A stretch of 64,000 nucleotides of DNA from Steromphala cineraria (taxonomy: Eukaryota > Mollusca > Gastropoda > Trochida > Trochidae), in the NCBI GenBank assembly GCA_916613615.1, contig OU744720.1:9713749-9777748 (forward strand). Reading direction: 5' to 3'. Position 1 is the stretch's first letter. Every line of letters begins with the position of its first letter. The translations under genes and the position numbers were made by a program. The notes beneath the pieces were generated by a model. It saw nothing but the letters and a program-made list of their open reading frames with translations, was not told the DNA's origin and did no database searches. Shown piece after piece: positions 63,646 through 64,000 of this stretch.

Positions 63646-64000
63646 GTGTCCAAAAGAAACGCTACACACATTATTTCCAAATATTTTTTTTACTTTGTTA
63701 TCATTTCGTTTGAAAACATGATTTTGTATATCAGGTATACCATATACTGTGTATTTGATTGAAAATACTGGGAACATGCCATCACTTCCGGTGAAATCGG
63801 GAATTTTGTGAAAAAGGAATTATTGACTGTAGCAAGTTTTGCATGGGCAGATAAATTGTATAAAACGGCTCGACCCAAACGTTATTGTCATAGCAACAAC
63901 AAAAACACCAAAGAGTGCCATGTTTGGCAGTCAATGAAAGAGAGAGAGCCCTTAGAAATGATTTACAAGGGGCCTCGCACGCCAACGTCGCCAGACCATT
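63646..64000 (+). mobile_element. Tc1/mariner-like transposon, 5' end (runs off the window)
   Basis: Unit D is interrupted at TA (63,644-63,645) by GTGTCCAAAAGAAACGC, which looks like a transposon terminal repeat. About 270 bp later a frame on the plus strand (63,915 onward) encodes a short N-terminal helix-turn-helix-like region. The right end of the element is outside the window, so its target duplication and second terminal repeat cannot be checked. Confidence 0.58.
63915..64000 (+). pseudogene. Start of a Tc1/mariner-like transposase, partial
   Basis: About 28 codons in the window, read from a GTG at 63,915 where an ATG would be expected (GTGCCATGTTTGGC). The translation contains VNERERALRNDLQGASHANVA. 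Its pattern (ERxRAL, then Q-GAS, then VAR) matches the first helix-turn-helix of Tc1/IS630-type transposases, which binds the terminal repeats. The DDE catalytic domain lies beyond the window. The altered start codon and the arginine-asparagine pair where the family usually has glycine-methionine suggest a decayed copy. The neighbouring antisense frame of 67 codons is a shadow. Confidence 0.5.

Noticed and set aside
63782..63985. 67-codon minus-strand frame at the window end
   Set aside because: It is antisense to the transposase-like start on the plus strand and has no recognisable content.

Overview
This is an A+T-rich, intron-scale, non-coding stretch of an animal genome. No bacterial-style operons, rRNA genes or intact host protein genes can be supported. 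Almost every open frame is shorter than 110 codons, and those that recur do so because the DNA underneath is repeated. The repeat content points to a metazoan, probably a marine invertebrate such as a mollusc (inference, low to moderate confidence): 5'-truncated non-LTR retrotransposons, a tRNA-headed SINE with an L2-like tail, TTAA-flanked DNA transposons, hAT-like and Tc1/mariner-like elements.

The organising feature is a tandem array of a unit of about 15 kb, seen four times in the same orientation. Unit A is partial (1 to about 15,945). Unit B runs from about 15,945 to 37,100, unit C from about 37,105 to 52,410, and unit D is partial (about 52,411 to 63,643). The same landmark sequences recur in the same order in each unit, with roughly 80-98% identity depending on the segment. 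The units differ by many large indels.

Region by region: Unit A carries an extra ~1 kb segment with a strong hairpin (168-1,213). It also carries a nested pair of TTAA-flanked DNA transposons (4,250-8,907 outer, 4,774-8,864 inner) and a hAT-like MITE (15,277-15,629). Unit B carries a recent internal tandem duplication of about 7.9 kb (17,541-25,409 and 25,420-32,654). Its right breakpoint cuts through a non-LTR retrotransposon. The fuller copy of that element (32,034-34,584) has an 11-bp target-site duplication and a reverse transcriptase frame broken by one frameshift. Unit B ends at a second LINE remnant (36,775-37,097) that sits exactly where about 6 kb of the unit is missing. Unit C has a SINE (49,528-50,033) inside a ~105-bp tandem duplication. 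A 1.2-kb segment with palindromes and CRE-type sites lies at the C/D junction. Unit D is interrupted at 63,646 by the start of a Tc1/mariner-like transposon that runs off the window.

A ~350-bp MITE family with ends AGGGGCAGTAGCACG and TTAA target sites occupies three fixed places per unit and explains much of the remaining recurrent structure. The only protein-coding sequence recognised is transposon-derived. The biological interest lies in how the locus evolved: array amplification, patchy homogenisation, retroelement insertions coupled to deletions, and transposon nesting. No new protein-based system was found.
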